40,620 bases of DNA from Didymodactylos carnosus (GCA_905250885.1 CAJNOQ010000818.1:1-40620); one strand, 5' to 3'. Shown: positions 1 through 12,049, numbered from the stretch's first letter. Program-made: numbers and translations. The notes: a model not told the origin generated them from the letters alone.

Positions 1-207
1 AGACTGGAAATGTTTCTCTTTAAAATATCCTTGTATCAAGACATTTAACGACTCAATATAGCTCAATGAAATACATTATGAATTATTTCTAAAATGACGT
101 TGTGAAACTGGAAAGAAGAACGTACTTCACTTTTTTTTATTAAAATAGTAATAATAGTGAAATGAGAAAATATATGTAAAACAACAATAGGGAAACAATA
201 AAAGTGA

Positions 208-3200
208 CTATAAAACTGTTCCATTTGATTGCGGTACTCGATGTTGTTGTTCTTGAATATCATCGTCTTCACCCAATGATGGCGGAAAATCAACATTAAC
301 AGACTAAATAAAATTAAAAACATATTCAAACACTGTTAAATATGTTGATATATTTTAACTTACAAGAACATCCAATTCTAATATATCAACGAAACGTTTT
401 AATATTAATTGTAAATTTGGTTCTGTTCGACCAAAATCGCCATGTACAAATTCTTTGATATAAGTACCTGCACCCGTTGTTAAATTTAATTGAAAATGAT
501 AATCATCTATTAATTTGGCTGACATAGTATGAATAATACGTACACGAGTCATAACAGTACGTCTAAAACATTTATTTACTCAAATTATATTATTATATAT
601 AAAAAAAAAAACATTTTAAATACCTATGTAATACACGTATCGGAGTTTTTTGTTCAATTGTTAAATTATTCAACGTTGAAAGAATATCTAATTCGTTTTG
701 ATCTATTTTTGTATCACTATAACACAATGCCAAATAACATTTTGTTTTATCTTCTTCACCTTCTTTTATCTGACTCGAATCTACTCTAAAATACAGAAAA
801 ATCATTTTTCAAAGTATTTTATCGAAACATCTTACAGATAAGAACTGGCCTCACAATTAGAATACTCATACACGCACACACACGATCCAAAAAGCAGTAA
901 GACTACTTTACTGCTTCTTGAACGTGTTCACTTTGAGATATTCAGATACAATCTTACTTAGATATTTGTTGTAAATCTCGTACACGAATATCTTTTGTTG
1001 ATTCATTAATTTTCTTAAAAATAAACATAAACAATACATTTATTCAATCGCTCGTAATAGTTTTTATAAAATTTTCATACCAATTGTAACTTTCTTATAT
1101 CAGATGGCTTTATTAGTACTCGTTTAGGATTACGAAACTCAATAACAAATGGTCGTCCTATAATGATAAACATTAAAAAATCTCATAAACTCGGTAGTTT
1201 TTCATCTATACAAACCTTGACCAAGTGTTCGTACATCAACATCTTCTCGACCACTTGAAAGAAAGGAATGTTCTGTAAACAAAAAATAAATAAATAATAC
1301 AGATGTCAATGTAAACTTAAAAGAATTATTTGATTTACGTTTTGCATCGACAAATTTTTTTAATGGAATGGATATTAATTCTTCAATTGATGTATCAGAT
1401 TTTTTAATACCATCAATAATCCACGGTGTTTGAGATAATGTACGAGAATATTTATTGTAACGACCTTTTAATAACGAAAATGAAATCGAGTTAAAATTAC
1501 AGAATGTACTTATTCATACGTACCAGCCAAATAAATGGGTTCATGTTGAGCTGTTATTTTACATATACATTTACCGTTGACATTTGGTTTATAATACCTA
1601 AATGACAAAGGAAGAAAACTATACATGTTGCAATAGGGAATATAAGCATGAAAAACATACTTTTCAAAATCATCAAAAGTAATGTCTTGTAATACATTTA
1701 ACACAGACGTTCGAGTAAAACCTTCTTGAGCGTTTGATTTCTAGAAAAGAATGATCTGATCATTCACTGAACTAATGATTGATTGATTGATTGATTGATT
1801 ACTAAACTAATGTTTCTCAAATTTCGATAGACTAAGCTCAAGTTTCATGAACTTTATTTCACATCAATACATTTTAGTTGTCTTATTTAAAACTAAAAGA
1901 ATTCACTATACAATGAAACAACTACCTTTAACAAAATGTCCTAAGCACTTTCAACATATACCTATCAAAAGCGGAATCAGTTTCACTTTTTTCAAATCGA
2001 ATCGAACATTTGACAATGATGACAAAAATAAAAATATTCTCTGCTTTGTCTTTTGTACCCTAACTATAATTGATTCGAAATATTTAATGAACATCTCAGA
2101 AGCTTAATATGACACATGAATAACTGATACCGTCTAATAAAAAGTGTACTAAAATTATTGATCAACAAATTCACATTATGATTTAAGCGTTCATATAAAA
2201 TAATAGAAGTTGAAACAGACAAAATACAAACATGAAATCATGAACAACGTCTTGTTTATTGAGTAACAACAGAATCAAAACAAATGAAAACTTAACTGAA
2301 ACCGATTATGGAAATTATGATCTTTGACTCTGGCCATAAGACGGCTCAGACGCCTCCTTTCTGGATCGTTTATGGTATAAAACTATGTTTAAGAGATGAA
2401 TAAATAATGAGTTTTTAATGAAACAAAATGAATTCAAACGTTTGTCGAAGGATACAAATATGTATTAATTTCCGCCCAAAATCATACATGAGCATATAAT
2501 AAACTAAAACAAGATAAAGGCATCGAATCGAATACAAGCGTCAAATAGAAGTTATTAAATCATTCAATTTCTGGACGAACAAATTTTGATCCTGTTGTTG
2601 ATTCTAAACTTATTCTTATAGTAAGAGGTTTAAGATCAAGTAAAGTGAGAGATTCGAGTGTAAAATGTGATTTAAGCAATTCTATGTTTTATATCAAAGA
2701 TTTTCACTTCATTGTTAATAATATATAACTTATATCGCAAGTCAACAATCATTAGCATTACGTAAATGTTGTCTGTTCAATATGATAAAAAAACCTGTCG
2801 GTGAATTTAGCACAAATTAATAAAGCACGCGACTATCCAATTGTTATGATAAGACCATATATGTTATTGGTGATGCACAGTACGTTCACATACAGCAATC
2901 AATACCGAATACAATAACTGAATAATGTAAGATAAAATCTATATTAACGGGCGGTTTTAATAACAATGAAACAATTCACCACAGTCAGAATAGCATTGTA
3001 CTAGCAAAAATATCCATGTGATATTTGGATGACTTCAAAAAAGAAGACAAGGGTTCATCTTAACAAAAGTGATGGACGCGTATTTAGTTAAAATTGTCTG
3101 ATTAGTCAGTAAAATTGCACGCACGTTTACGGATAATAGGATGAAGAAAGAAGAAAGACTACCCCCGCCTTGTGGCTATCGGCACTGATGTATGGTACTT

Positions 3201-4360
3201 ATAACTCTTTGAGACTCCTTTGTTTTGAGAATATCTATATCTTCTCTGCAGTAGAAAATCTTTAAAATTAGTCGTTAATATGATGTTAAAGTCGATATCA
3301 TACTGTTAAAGTACGTGACGAATAACATATCCGTCAAGCCATACTGCCTAATGATAAAATAGATGATAATTCGCTTTTTCTATTATCAAACATATCTTTA
3401 TAGTAAATCCTTTTTAGAATTATGAATTTTTCAAAAAGATAAAATTCATATGATGTCAAAAAATGAAAAGAAGGGCACCATATATTACCTGCTTTTTAAT
3501 ATCATCAGCATAACGAAATCGTCGTCTAGAAAACAGAAAGAATATATTTCTTAGTTCATAGTTAGTTTGTTCATAATCTGTCATTGTCAATGACTGAACG
3601 TACCGGTAAAACTTACAAAAAATTAAATTCTTCTTTTTCTTTATCGTATGAAAAATCCAAATTAAGTTCAAATGGGCTCTAATATTCATCGATAGTTATT
3701 ACTTTTAATAGAAAATAAATCAATTTGACTTTATTTCTTACTTCCATTTGATATGGTTTATCAATGATATCTTCTAATTGCTCTACCATTATATTTTTCC
3801 ATTGATCTTTGACCCATGGTATATCTTTGTCAGAATAATCGCTTGATACTTGTTGCAAAAATTTCAATAAATATGCCTAGAAATATACAAAAAAAATGAA
3901 CAATAATATTTGTTCTAATTATTATACTTACATGTCTAACAAGTAAAATCAACGGCAATGATAAATTACATCGAAACGTTTCGAAATCAGTGGTAGATTC
4001 TTCAGCAACCTTTTTGATCTAAATGAAGAATTTATTATATTTATCTATTCAACATAAACAAATAAGTTTTTTATACTTGATGCATAAAATTTTTTTCAGT
4101 GTATTCATGTAAAATACCCAGACATAGAAAACAATGATGAAACGGTGAAATAGTTGCTTCATCCAAGCATCTTGATTTATGCTAAAATTGAGATACTTTT
4201 TATATTTGGCTAAAGAATAAAATGTAACATAATAAATTGAAAAACTAACCTGATTTATGATTGTAATTAATGGTGCACAATGTTCGCCCAATGGACATGA
4301 CGAACAAAAATTATTGACAAATAAATGATAGGCATTTGTTTTTCTAAGATCGTCGTTCAT
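208..4360 (-). CDS. PUS10: tRNA pseudouridine synthase Pus10, 15 exons
   Basis: Pus10 makes pseudouridine at positions 54/55 of tRNAs in archaea and many animals. Exons I assembled (high to low): 4360-4250, 4181-4077, 4018-3932, 3876-3742, 3678-3617, 3525-3489, 1740-1661, 1597-1524, 1464-1339, 1272-1216, 1157-1081, 1013-958, 785-624, 562-364, 303-208. Every junction is GT-AG and keeps phase, giving 487 aa (human about 529). The catalytic block GREDVDVRTLGQG holds the active Asp. Family signatures include YNKYSRTLSQTPWIIDG, QKTPIRVLHRR and GTYIKEFVHGDFGRTEPN. Near the N-terminus two CxxC pairs (CSSC and CFLC, the latter followed by LGIL) could bind zinc. The first ATG lies 4 nt after a tttatag acceptor-like site, so an upstream cis exon or spliced-leader addition is possible. 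A second CxxC expected just before exon 7 is absent. AATAAA on this strand at 136-141 could be the poly(A) signal. Confidence 0.95.
1776..1800. repeat. (TGAT)n microsatellite
   Basis: About six tandem copies of the tetranucleotide TGAT/GATT, 35 nt upstream (in gene direction) of the PUS10 exon 7 acceptor. Confidence 0.9.
2560..2688 (-). other. Unassigned 42-codon open stretch inside PUS10 intron
   Basis: An open frame without an ATG runs from a TAA to a TGA. It ends ...TTGSKFVRPEIE-stop, with regular-looking composition (LLDLKPLTIRISLES before it). An acceptor-like acatag precedes the ELLKSHF part. It could be the last exon of a nested or displaced gene, or chance. I cannot assign a family and found no joining upstream exon in the intron. 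Confidence 0.25.
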
Positions 4361-4825
4361 GAATCTATAAAGAAATCTGGAATACTATCCAGTCATGTAG
4401 CCAAAATTTTAGTGATGTCTCCAAAATTTCCAGGGATGTCTCTAAAAAATGTTAGATTAGAGAAAACTCGTTCTGTTCAAACATTGGTAAATTTCATTCG
4501 AACTTCTCTTTCTCTCCTCTCTTAAAACACTTGTTTACCTTTCCCTTATTCTATTCTATTACATCTCTCGAGATGGACTGTACCCTATTTCCCAAGTGCC
4601 TGGCTACGCGTTCGATACTACTTCTTGTATTAGCTCTGGAACACTAAAATCGACACAGTCAGAAATAGTATGATTTTAACTATGTAAAAATGATCATCAG
4701 AATAGTCTCCAAAGAAATTTCTAGCTGATCGGATTGATGACTGGATTTATTTTCAAAGATATAATAACAATGACAATCAAAAACTGTATCTGTACAATAA
4801 AAATACAAGAAAAACACTGCTGCTA
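4361..4825. other. Intergenic, no gene seen
   Basis: This separates the PUS10 start from the end of the TXNL4A relic. Several short open frames occur on both strands, but none has splice-linked or family-like sequence. I looked for an upstream PUS10 exon and saw none. Confidence 0.6.
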
Positions 4826-5277
4826 CTAATATCTGTACTTCGTTGAATAATTATTCGGTGACACGACTGGACCACTTCCTTTTCTCGCACCTTTATAGAC
4901 TGTTTTAACAATATCAGTAAATTCTTGAATAACTTCTAATACCCATATTGTTATTACCTATACCCAAATCAATCATAATATGTTTATTACAGTAGAAAAA
5001 CATCACTATACATGGACTTCGGTTAAATCAGCCAAATAAACTACGGCAAAATTTTTATATTTTCTGCTGCTTTATACAAGACTTCATTCATTTTCATATA
5101 CGTTGGATCTCAGTCATGTCCAAAACGAATAACTATCACTTTATCTTCCTAAAAGAACGAAAAAATACGACACATGCAACTAAGAAGGAAATGTGGCTGA
5201 TAAAAAACACCTACTTCAGATGATATACTCTGATTAACTTGCCACCCATTATGAAGATGCGGTAACATATACGACAT
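4826..5277 (-). pseudogene. TXNL4A: Decayed TXNL4A/DIM1 (U5 snRNP 15-kDa protein) copy
   Basis: The intact protein is a thioredoxin-fold component of the U5 and tri-snRNP, essential for splicing. The relic starts MSYMLPHLHNGWQVNQSISSE, followed by a GTAGGT...TTTTAG intron of about 60 nt, then EDKVIVIRFGHD. The next codon is TGA where the family has Trp (HDWDP). PTC is PTY. A one-base loss in the A/T run near 5050 shifts the frame before FAVVYLADLTEV. The stretch that normally links TEV to the Pro-Cys region is missing. A further frame change falls after IDLGIGNNN. The tail is still recognisable: VKTVYKGARKGSGPVVSP, then YSTKYRY and TAG at 4826-4828. Because the intron is kept, this looks like a decayed genomic duplicate, not a processed retrocopy. 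The functional copy must lie elsewhere. Confidence 0.93.
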
Positions 5278-5611
5278 GATAGAAACTCAATAAATAACTG
5301 TATGCACGTAGGTATCTACAAGTAAAAGCTAATATTTGGACATATTTAATAACATTCAGAATTACTTAAGAACTTGACACCCTCGATTACATCAGGAAAA
5401 AGAAAGTTTTTATTACGCAAATAAAATAAAGTGTTCTTACGAAATAATAACAGTGGTTTTCTATTGCGGTCGAGCGCCATCTAGAATTCGACAGTTATTG
5501 AAATCATATTCTACTTTTCTAGTTAAGAAAGCATCACTCTTGATATACTCAAGTTTGGATGTTGTTTTTTTTCTTTTGAATTAACTAGAGACTATCGGTG
5601 CTCCATATAAA

Positions 5612-6302
5612 CCCTAGTGAATGTACTTGAAGGTAAATACTTGAAAAAGTACTCGGTCCAAGTAATAAAGCTAGTTTCTGATGGTTTTCCACAAGTTATT
5701 TTACTTACAAGCATTTTTCGTTACTTGTCAAGTACTTTTCCAAGCACTTGTCTGATCCAGTACAAGTAAATTTATTTGAAAAACTTCAGCCAAGTACTTG
5801 TTCCATTTCGAGGATTGTCATGAAATCCGGATGTTTTTAAGTCTGGGAAGACCTTTTATCGGGAAAAATGACTCATATTTCTAATAATATTTAGTGATAT
5901 TATTTTTATCTTCCACTTTTTTAGTTCAAAAAACGTAATACTGTAAATATGACGAAAGTCTTTTTTTGTGCTGCAGCAAGTCCAAAGTAAACTAGTCTCA
6001 GCAGCTCTGTCAGTAGTTTTAAAAAGAAATAACGTGAATTTTTCTATGAATCTCTATTATATTTTATAACCTACAACCCACTAGATTTCGATCAAAAAGC
6101 GATTTATAACCTCGAGAAGTTCCCTCGTCAGTAGCGATATCTAAAATTTATCTTCTAAGTTTATACTGATTAATAGTGTGACGTTTATATACAACTTTTC
6201 AATGCGGAACAAAAGAGTGATTGACTCATTCAAGTACTTGACTGAAGCGAATCAAATGATGATAAGTACTCGGCAAGTAATCAAGTACATACATTGGGGA
6301 GG
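5612..6302. mobile_element. MITE-like element with iterated AAGTACTTG ends
   Basis: The left end (5612-5815) and right end (6225-6302) are packed with AAGTACTTG, GTACTTGA and AGTACTCGG words. The outer ends are roughly inverted: CCTAGTGAATGTACTTGA on the left against CCCAATGTATGTACTTGA read from the right. The interior (about 5830-6200) lacks the word and contains a repeat shared with 38173-38238. No transposase is visible. Exact ends and target duplication are uncertain. Confidence 0.55.
6066..6131 (-). repeat. Dispersed 66-nt repeat, copy 1
   Basis: The reverse complement matches 38173-38238 at about 59 of 66 positions, from CTGACGAGGGAACTT to GTGGGTTRTAGGTTAT. Confidence 0.8.
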
Positions 6303-8299
6303 ATTGGAAAGTTATAATAGAAAAACTGTGAAGTATACGTATCTCCCTGAGATAATCATATCAAAACATCAAAATAATAACTCAAATCGTACATTCACAA
6401 CTTGCATACTGAGAACAAATAACTAATTCTTGAGAGGAACGAGTTCAGAAGAGCCTTTTCTTGTGAAAAGTACCAAGCCTCCTTTAGCTTTACAGACGAA
6501 AAGAGCTTTCCAAGTGTTGCTTCGATTTTCCCTAAAAAATCTATGTGATTCTGGATAAAATTTTACACTGAACACGAGTCTGTTATTTGTCTAGTCCCAT
6601 ATAGCCTTTCAGTGTCTCTGTTTCAATTCCCAACCCCTAGAAAATCCATCGCAATCTTTTGTCTGGATAAATTTTGTAATATCAAATTACCAATGTGCAT
6701 AAATTATTGAAAATAACGAATAAGCTTTTTTATCCAGCAATAATATGGCTGGTTGAGGTATTTTTCCCGATAAAAAAATTATAACTCGGCAAAAACTTGT
6801 TGCTTAATTCAAACAACTTGTACACATCAGTAGCTTGATATGCTCTACAATGCGACATTAACAGAATTTGATCAAAAGAAAGTTTTTAGAGACCTTGATT
6901 TTGAACAGAGACACTTAAAAGGTCGTTTAAGGAAGGATAGACGGATAACTCATTAGAGTTAACAGATTGATAGACAAACACAGATCGCAAAGAGCATTCT
7001 TATAATTCATATAAGAATGTAATTTGTGAATTTTTTTAATGAAATCTAATCCTCATAATTTTCATTTTTCTAACAAACAAAAAGTGCAGAATTATAGCTG
7101 TTGTTTTTGAATAAATTTTATTTTATACTATATAAATTTTTCTCATGTTTCATGCATTAATCATCTTCACACAAAATAAAAATAACATCATTGAAAAAAC
7201 ATGCAAAAAAAAATAAAATAACAATGTTAAAAAAGAAAAGTTCCAGATGCGAACAATAAATATATAAAAACAAGAACAAGAAAAAAAACGGTTAATAAAT
7301 TAATAGAAGAGAAGTATTTTAGATAGATCACAGATTTTAAGAGTTGATTCTCAGTTTAAAACATAATTCTATGCATACAGTATTTACAAAGCAAAAAGCG
7401 ACTGAAAAGACTGATATGTTTGACAAGAAAACAAGATTCAAAATAAAAGTAAAGTAGTTACTGTTTGATCTATTTTATAATGTTCTTCGAAACCAAAACG
7501 CTCTAAATTAAAGTAAAACAAAAATATTGTTTGAAAAAAGTGTCATTGTTGCATGAGCGAGAGAAAATGCTCACATGTCAAGTTAAATCGTGCCAGAATA
7601 AAAATGTTTAAAAATGTTAACTCATCTAAATCAAATCACAATTTCTGTGAATTTTCTGATTTAATAAAAAAAGAAAAAAATTAAAAATTTGCAATAAATT
7701 TTTGATTTTCGTAGGCTATAAAAAATGTGGCATGTATTTCTTATATTGATTAGAGAAAAGCAAAAAAATAACGGGGTTTATTTAGGTTAAGTGAAATACA
7801 TAGCGGTGTGATACACAATCTGACAGTTTTTGCAATGAGAAAGAAGTTTTCTAAAAAAGTATGCGTAGTTGATTGAATACACAACTCATTACAATAGATG
7901 TCTTCTTCCCTGAAAACACACCAAAACTTTTATCAGTCTCTATCAGAGAGTACTGTTTTAAAATAAAAATATTTGAAAAACATTCAGTATCATTCATCTG
8001 TGATGAAAACAATATTAGTGACAGGTGATTCATTCAGTGTGCTATCTGAATTGTAAGACATTTTCAACTTCTAAAAATCTACAAGTGACTACTGATAAAA
8101 TTAGTTCGAGTAAGAAGATAGTTTAATTACATACTGCGTATTTTGACTATATCTATAAATACTATCTTCATAATGAAAAATAAATTTTTTTCCACATTAA
8201 TTATCGGAGTACTTATCATATCACAAGGAAAAGAAGAAAGAATGTGCGATTAGCATTAATAATAACTACAACACAAAAAAACAAAAGACCAGTCGATTG
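6303..8299. other. AT-rich intergenic region
   Basis: No gene seen. A 25-nt word, TTTTATCGGGAAAAAT and neighbours, at 5853-5877 recurs inverted at about 6752-6778. This hints at an older, larger inverted-repeat unit enclosing the AAGTACTTG element. From about 7000 on the DNA is very AT-rich with poly(A)/poly(T) runs and has no coding character. Confidence 0.55.
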
Positions 8300-10154
8300 T
8301 CAACCTTTAATTCGTAATTTTCGTTTAATTTCATCCCATGTCAATTCATTTAACGTCACATTAACCAGAATGAACAAGTTATAAAATTTTAATTCATTTA
8401 ATTTATACTCAGTATTTTTGACACCATCTAAACTATAATTATATTTTGAATATAATATTTTATGACGATAGGGATTCAGTTTGCTAGCAACATGTCCCAT
8501 ACTACGAATCATTTTATATCGTGCAATGCCAATAGGATAACGAACAATGTTTTTTTTTAATTTTTTAGTAACACGATTATACATATCTAGAATAAAATAA
8601 AATATCTTACATTGCTACTCATGCTAAAGTTTTCATTAAGAACTGAAAATCATGTTTGAGTTTTTCTACTCTACTCGAAACTCTTACCGTCGTCCTCGCC
8701 GCCCCAACCCTGATACACCGTGGGATAGCCACTTGCAGCAAGAAAGTCTTCTTGTTGAAACGCTGTAACACCACCGAATAATGCTGCATAGGATAGTTTA
8801 TAATTAAATTTATCGACAGCTACCGACATATGCCGAGGTTTTGTGCCACATTCGTATAAATTTCTATTATCTTCCGGTAGAAGATCAACATCATGAAATA
8901 TAAAGCATGTGTAGTTATACAATTTCATTGCTTCGATATATCCAACGTTAAATAATGCGGCACGATTAAATAAATTCGTACCTAGAACCGGAAAAAAGTA
9001 CAATAATTATGTCACATTGCTGCGTACACTTTATAAGATTTTCAGTTACAGTACTTAACGGTTACGTTGTTCGTTACATACTTCACAGATGTTGCGCTCG
9101 GACAGGTCATAAACTAACCTTGTACAGGTTACTTATGTTCACGTGCCACGCATTACACGTACTTACTATGCAACATACTTACTATGCTATAACGTAAAAC
9201 ATGTTCTCTTTGGATAGCTCGAAAGCTAGTACGTAGTTAATGGGTGTGTATGAAGAGCTCAAAATTGGACCAGAAAACTTTATGTGTAGGCTAGCTTTTT
9301 GTCCAGAACTGTGGTTAACGATTAGTAAAGAGATGAGTGACTATCTTCGAAGATTGTATATTTCAGGAGAGATATCAGACTATTTGAAACTGACAAATCC
9401 AACTTGTCAGTACCTTACACTAGTAATAGAAGCCACAAGGCGGATTATTCTTTCTTTCTTCTTCCAGTCTATTAAAGTTATTCTTACCATGCTGATTAAC
9501 AACGAATAACGTATAATCTAACTGTTGCCGCTGTAGAAACGGATGAATATTATTTAGAAATAATTTTAAATGTTGTTGTCGTCGCCGATAACAAACAATT
9601 ACAGCTAAACGTTGTTCTGATTGACATTGTGTTGGCCACCAGTGACCGGCTGTGTGAGTATGAAAATGAGATTGTTCAATATCAGAAAAATCAAAAATAG
9701 TGTGATTTATAGTAACACGATGAGATGTGGAATTCGGAGGTGAAGTTCTTATGTCTGTTGATATATTACAAAATGGTAATTGATAATACGTTTCATTTGG
9801 ATAAGAGAATGTATTTGAGTAAGATGCATTGAGAAACGGCAGCGTTTCAATGGTAACTGTGACAGTCATGCTTTTAGTAGAATTATTTGACAGTGGGTTG
9901 TTTTCCTTCATTCTCGTCACATTTGTAGATCTAAAGTAGAACAATAACCAATTAAGTACACTTGCTACAATTAACACTTCTTCGAGATAAAGCAGCATTA
10001 GAATACAAACTCACATTGCTGCTTTTGTGTTTATTACTGTATTTCGCGTATTCGAGTCATTGGGCGATATTGATGTTTGTAGTAGATAATAGAGTGCTTG
10101 AAAGAAGACAACTGAACATATAATTATGAATATTGCGCGTTTATTTTGAATCAT
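8300..10154 (-). CDS. Beta-1,4-galactosyltransferase family (GT7) protein, 4 exons
   Basis: Golgi type II glycosyltransferase that moves galactose (or GalNAc) from a UDP-sugar to a GlcNAc-type acceptor. Exons: 10154-10015, 9930-9488, 8981-8688, 8586-8300; phases agree, 387 aa. The N-terminus (MIQNKRAIFIIICSVVFFQA) is a short basic tail followed by a hydrophobic signal anchor of about 20 residues. A Ser/Thr/Asn-rich stem with several N-x-S/T sites follows. The catalytic domain starts at GHWWPTQC, then YRRRQQHLKLFLNNIHPFLQ. The metal site is FIFHDVDLLPEDNRNLY, and the acceptor-site block GWGGEDDD is split by the third intron (GAC G|AT). Family members differ in acceptor, so I give no number. 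Intron 2 (8982-9487) is unusually long. Confidence 0.95.
8982..9487 (-). other. Long intron 2 of the galactosyltransferase gene
   Basis: 506 nt against 84 and about 100 nt for its siblings. 9005-9240 is less AT-rich than its surroundings and has two ACTTACTATGC copies near 9162-9187. Overlapping open frames here are not family-like. It may hold an old insertion, but I could not define ends. Confidence 0.55.
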
Positions 10155-11021
10155 AACGTTTGTAAGACAAATAAATGGGCTTATTACACTGGCAAAACAA
10201 CATCAAACTAATGTTACACTACGAATAACGTATAACGTTCATTTCCCATCGTCTACAACGAGAAATAGAAAACACAGTGATGACGTTACATAAACTGAAG
10301 TAGTATTCTGCATTCATCAAAACTTTGATGTCACTTCTCCGATGTACAGCTGAGATCAGATTAGTACAATCAGTAGACTACAAAACTTCAGCATAGAAAC
10401 CGAGAACTTGAGTGAAGTGTATCGCGTTCCATGCAGCCCTCACCAGACGAAAAATATATTACAAATATCATTGTTTATAACACAGGACAGTCGTTTTCTC
10501 TTCTAAGGTTTCTTAAAAAATCTTTTGAGCAAACAAAACGATATTTACTTTCTGTATTTATTTCTCGTACAAAAGAATTTTTTCTAGACAAGGAATCAAG
10601 TTTTTTATGACACCCTGACCACAATATCCACATCTATGATGGATTTATGTAGTATTTCCACCGATGTGATGAAGGTTGGGAGAACGTAAATTCGAAGCCT
10701 GATTTACCAGAGATTTAATTGTACAACTATTTAACAAATAAAAAAACAAGAGAACGGAGTTTCTCATTTGAAGTGATCAAATTTTTCGGACAATTAATAG
10801 TTCTTAATGAGAAAAGTCCTAATGGCGCTACCATATGTCAGTAGCACCATCATCGATTTTTCGTGTTTGCTCGAGAAATTTGGCTGTTTTAAATAACACT
10901 TTTAATATTTTCTGACCATATTCGAGCTTTTTATCCACTGAAAAATACAAGATCCAAATTATTTTGTTAAACACTTCATTCATACTCTGGTATTCTACTC
11001 TTATAACATTTATTTCGGATA
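10155..11021. other. Intergenic, no gene seen
   Basis: Upstream of the galactosyltransferase start; presumably includes its promoter. No TATA-like element stands out from the AT-rich background and no coding sequence is visible. Confidence 0.55.
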
Positions 11022-11134
11022 ATAGTAAAACATGAAGACACCGCAGATATCTACAGACAGTTATAGACAGCATAGAGACACCCACAGACAACCCAAAATT
11101 AATACATAGATATTCACTTCTACCGACATGGGAC

Positions 11135-11526
11135 CAGGTATGGGCAAATTCGAACTGGAAGATTTTTTGACGGACTCAAACTCAGACTTGAGATTTTTTT
11201 GAAGGACTCGGACGCGGACTTGAGTTTTTGTATTTCGAGTCCAATCTAATCTACTCTTAACACAAATCAACAGAGAAAAATGAAAAGCGAAATAACAACA
11301 CCTTCTGTTTCACAAGAAATTGAAAATTTTGTTCGGGAGACGGACATGCAAAGTAACCTTATTTTCGAAAACAAATATCTATTCAGGGCTCAGTAAATTT
11401 AAAAAGAGAAATAAACCACCCTCATCAAAAAAGAATCTAAAAGATTACCGGACTCGGACTCGGTCCTTAATGTTAAGCACTCGGACTGGACTTGAATTTT
11501 TAAGGACTCGGACTCGCCATTGCCTG
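11135..11526. mobile_element. Nested hAT-like MITE with GGACTC word
   Basis: Ends are CAGG...CCTG with loosely matching inverted termini (CAGGTATGGGCAAATTCGA against CAGGCAATGGCGAGTCCGA). It is flanked by CATGGGAC (11127-11134) and CATGGGAA (11527-11534), an 8-bp duplication with one mismatch. GGACTC(GGACTC) and its complement are iterated at both ends. CAGG termini and 8-bp duplications are typical of hAT elements. Confidence 0.7.
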
Positions 11527-11617
11527 CATGGGAATGACACATAAGTGAATGTCTGTGTAGTTATTTTGGGTTGTCTGGGAGTGTCTCGGTGCTGTCTGTG
11601 CAGCTGTCAGCGGTTCT

Positions 11618-11984
11618 TAGCAATGTTCGATTCCGGTTCTCGATTTTGAATCGAAATGAAAAGAACTGCGGTTCCGGTCCCTCATGCGGAACCAAAACGA
11701 ATAGAACCACGGTTCTCGGTTCTTAGCTTAGAACCGGGAAATGATTTTTCAGCCAGTAACAAATTCAACGAAATAGAATTCATTTTATAGTAAACGAAAG
11801 GATTCTTTTAAATGATGATAGGCAAATATCATCTTTTTGTAGCTTTGTCTATAGTGTATGTTCATTATAAATGGTGAACATTAAAAGAAAGGCAAGTCAA
11901 AAAATCTCGGTTCCGAAAACAAGAAACCACCGAAGAAACCGCGGTTCCGATTCCCGATAAAGAACCGAGAACCGAACATCCCTA
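11618..11984. mobile_element. Nested hAT-like MITE with GGTTCTCGG word
   Basis: Left terminus TAGCAATGTTCGATTCCGGT; right terminus, read inward, TAGGGATGTTCGGTTCTCGG. The word CGGTTCT/AGAACCG recurs through both ends. Flanks are GCGGTTCT (11610-11617) and GTGGTTAT (11985-11992), 6 of 8 matching. It sits within the right arm of the outer element. No ORF of note. Confidence 0.7.
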
Positions 11985-12049
11985 GTGGTTATCTGTTGAT
12001 GCTTGTGTGCTGTCTGTAAGTGTCTGTAGATGTCTTCATGTTTTACTAT

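Larger units (their letters stand above)
1741..3488 (-). other. Long intron 6 of PUS10
   Basis: This 1748-nt intron joins exon codon CAG (ending 3489) to AAA (starting 1740) in phase 0. Other introns in the gene are about 45-160 nt. It holds a TGAT microsatellite close to its 3' end and one 42-codon open stretch. I see no other gene and no clear terminal inverted repeats in it. Confidence 0.8.
11022..12049. mobile_element. Outer inverted-repeat element (TGTCTGT family) carrying two nested insertions
   Basis: The left arm begins ATAGTAAAACATGAAGACA and runs to about 11120. The right arm ends TGTCTTCATGTTTTACTAT at 12049. Both arms iterate TGTCTGT (or its complement ACAGACA). The right arm is split: 11543-11609 pairs with the inner left arm (shared TTTTGGGTTGTCTG) and 11993-12049 pairs with the outer left arm. 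Removing the inserts at 11135-11526 and 11618-11984 leaves an element of roughly 250 bp. No coding capacity. Confidence 0.75.

Noticed and set aside
1847..2107. 86-codon plus-strand open frame in PUS10 intron 6
   Set aside because: No domain, low-complexity residues, no splice context; chance in AT-rich DNA.
9009..9509. Two plus-strand open frames inside the galactosyltransferase locus
   Set aside because: They lie in intron 2 and on the antisense of exon sequence, without recognisable protein features.
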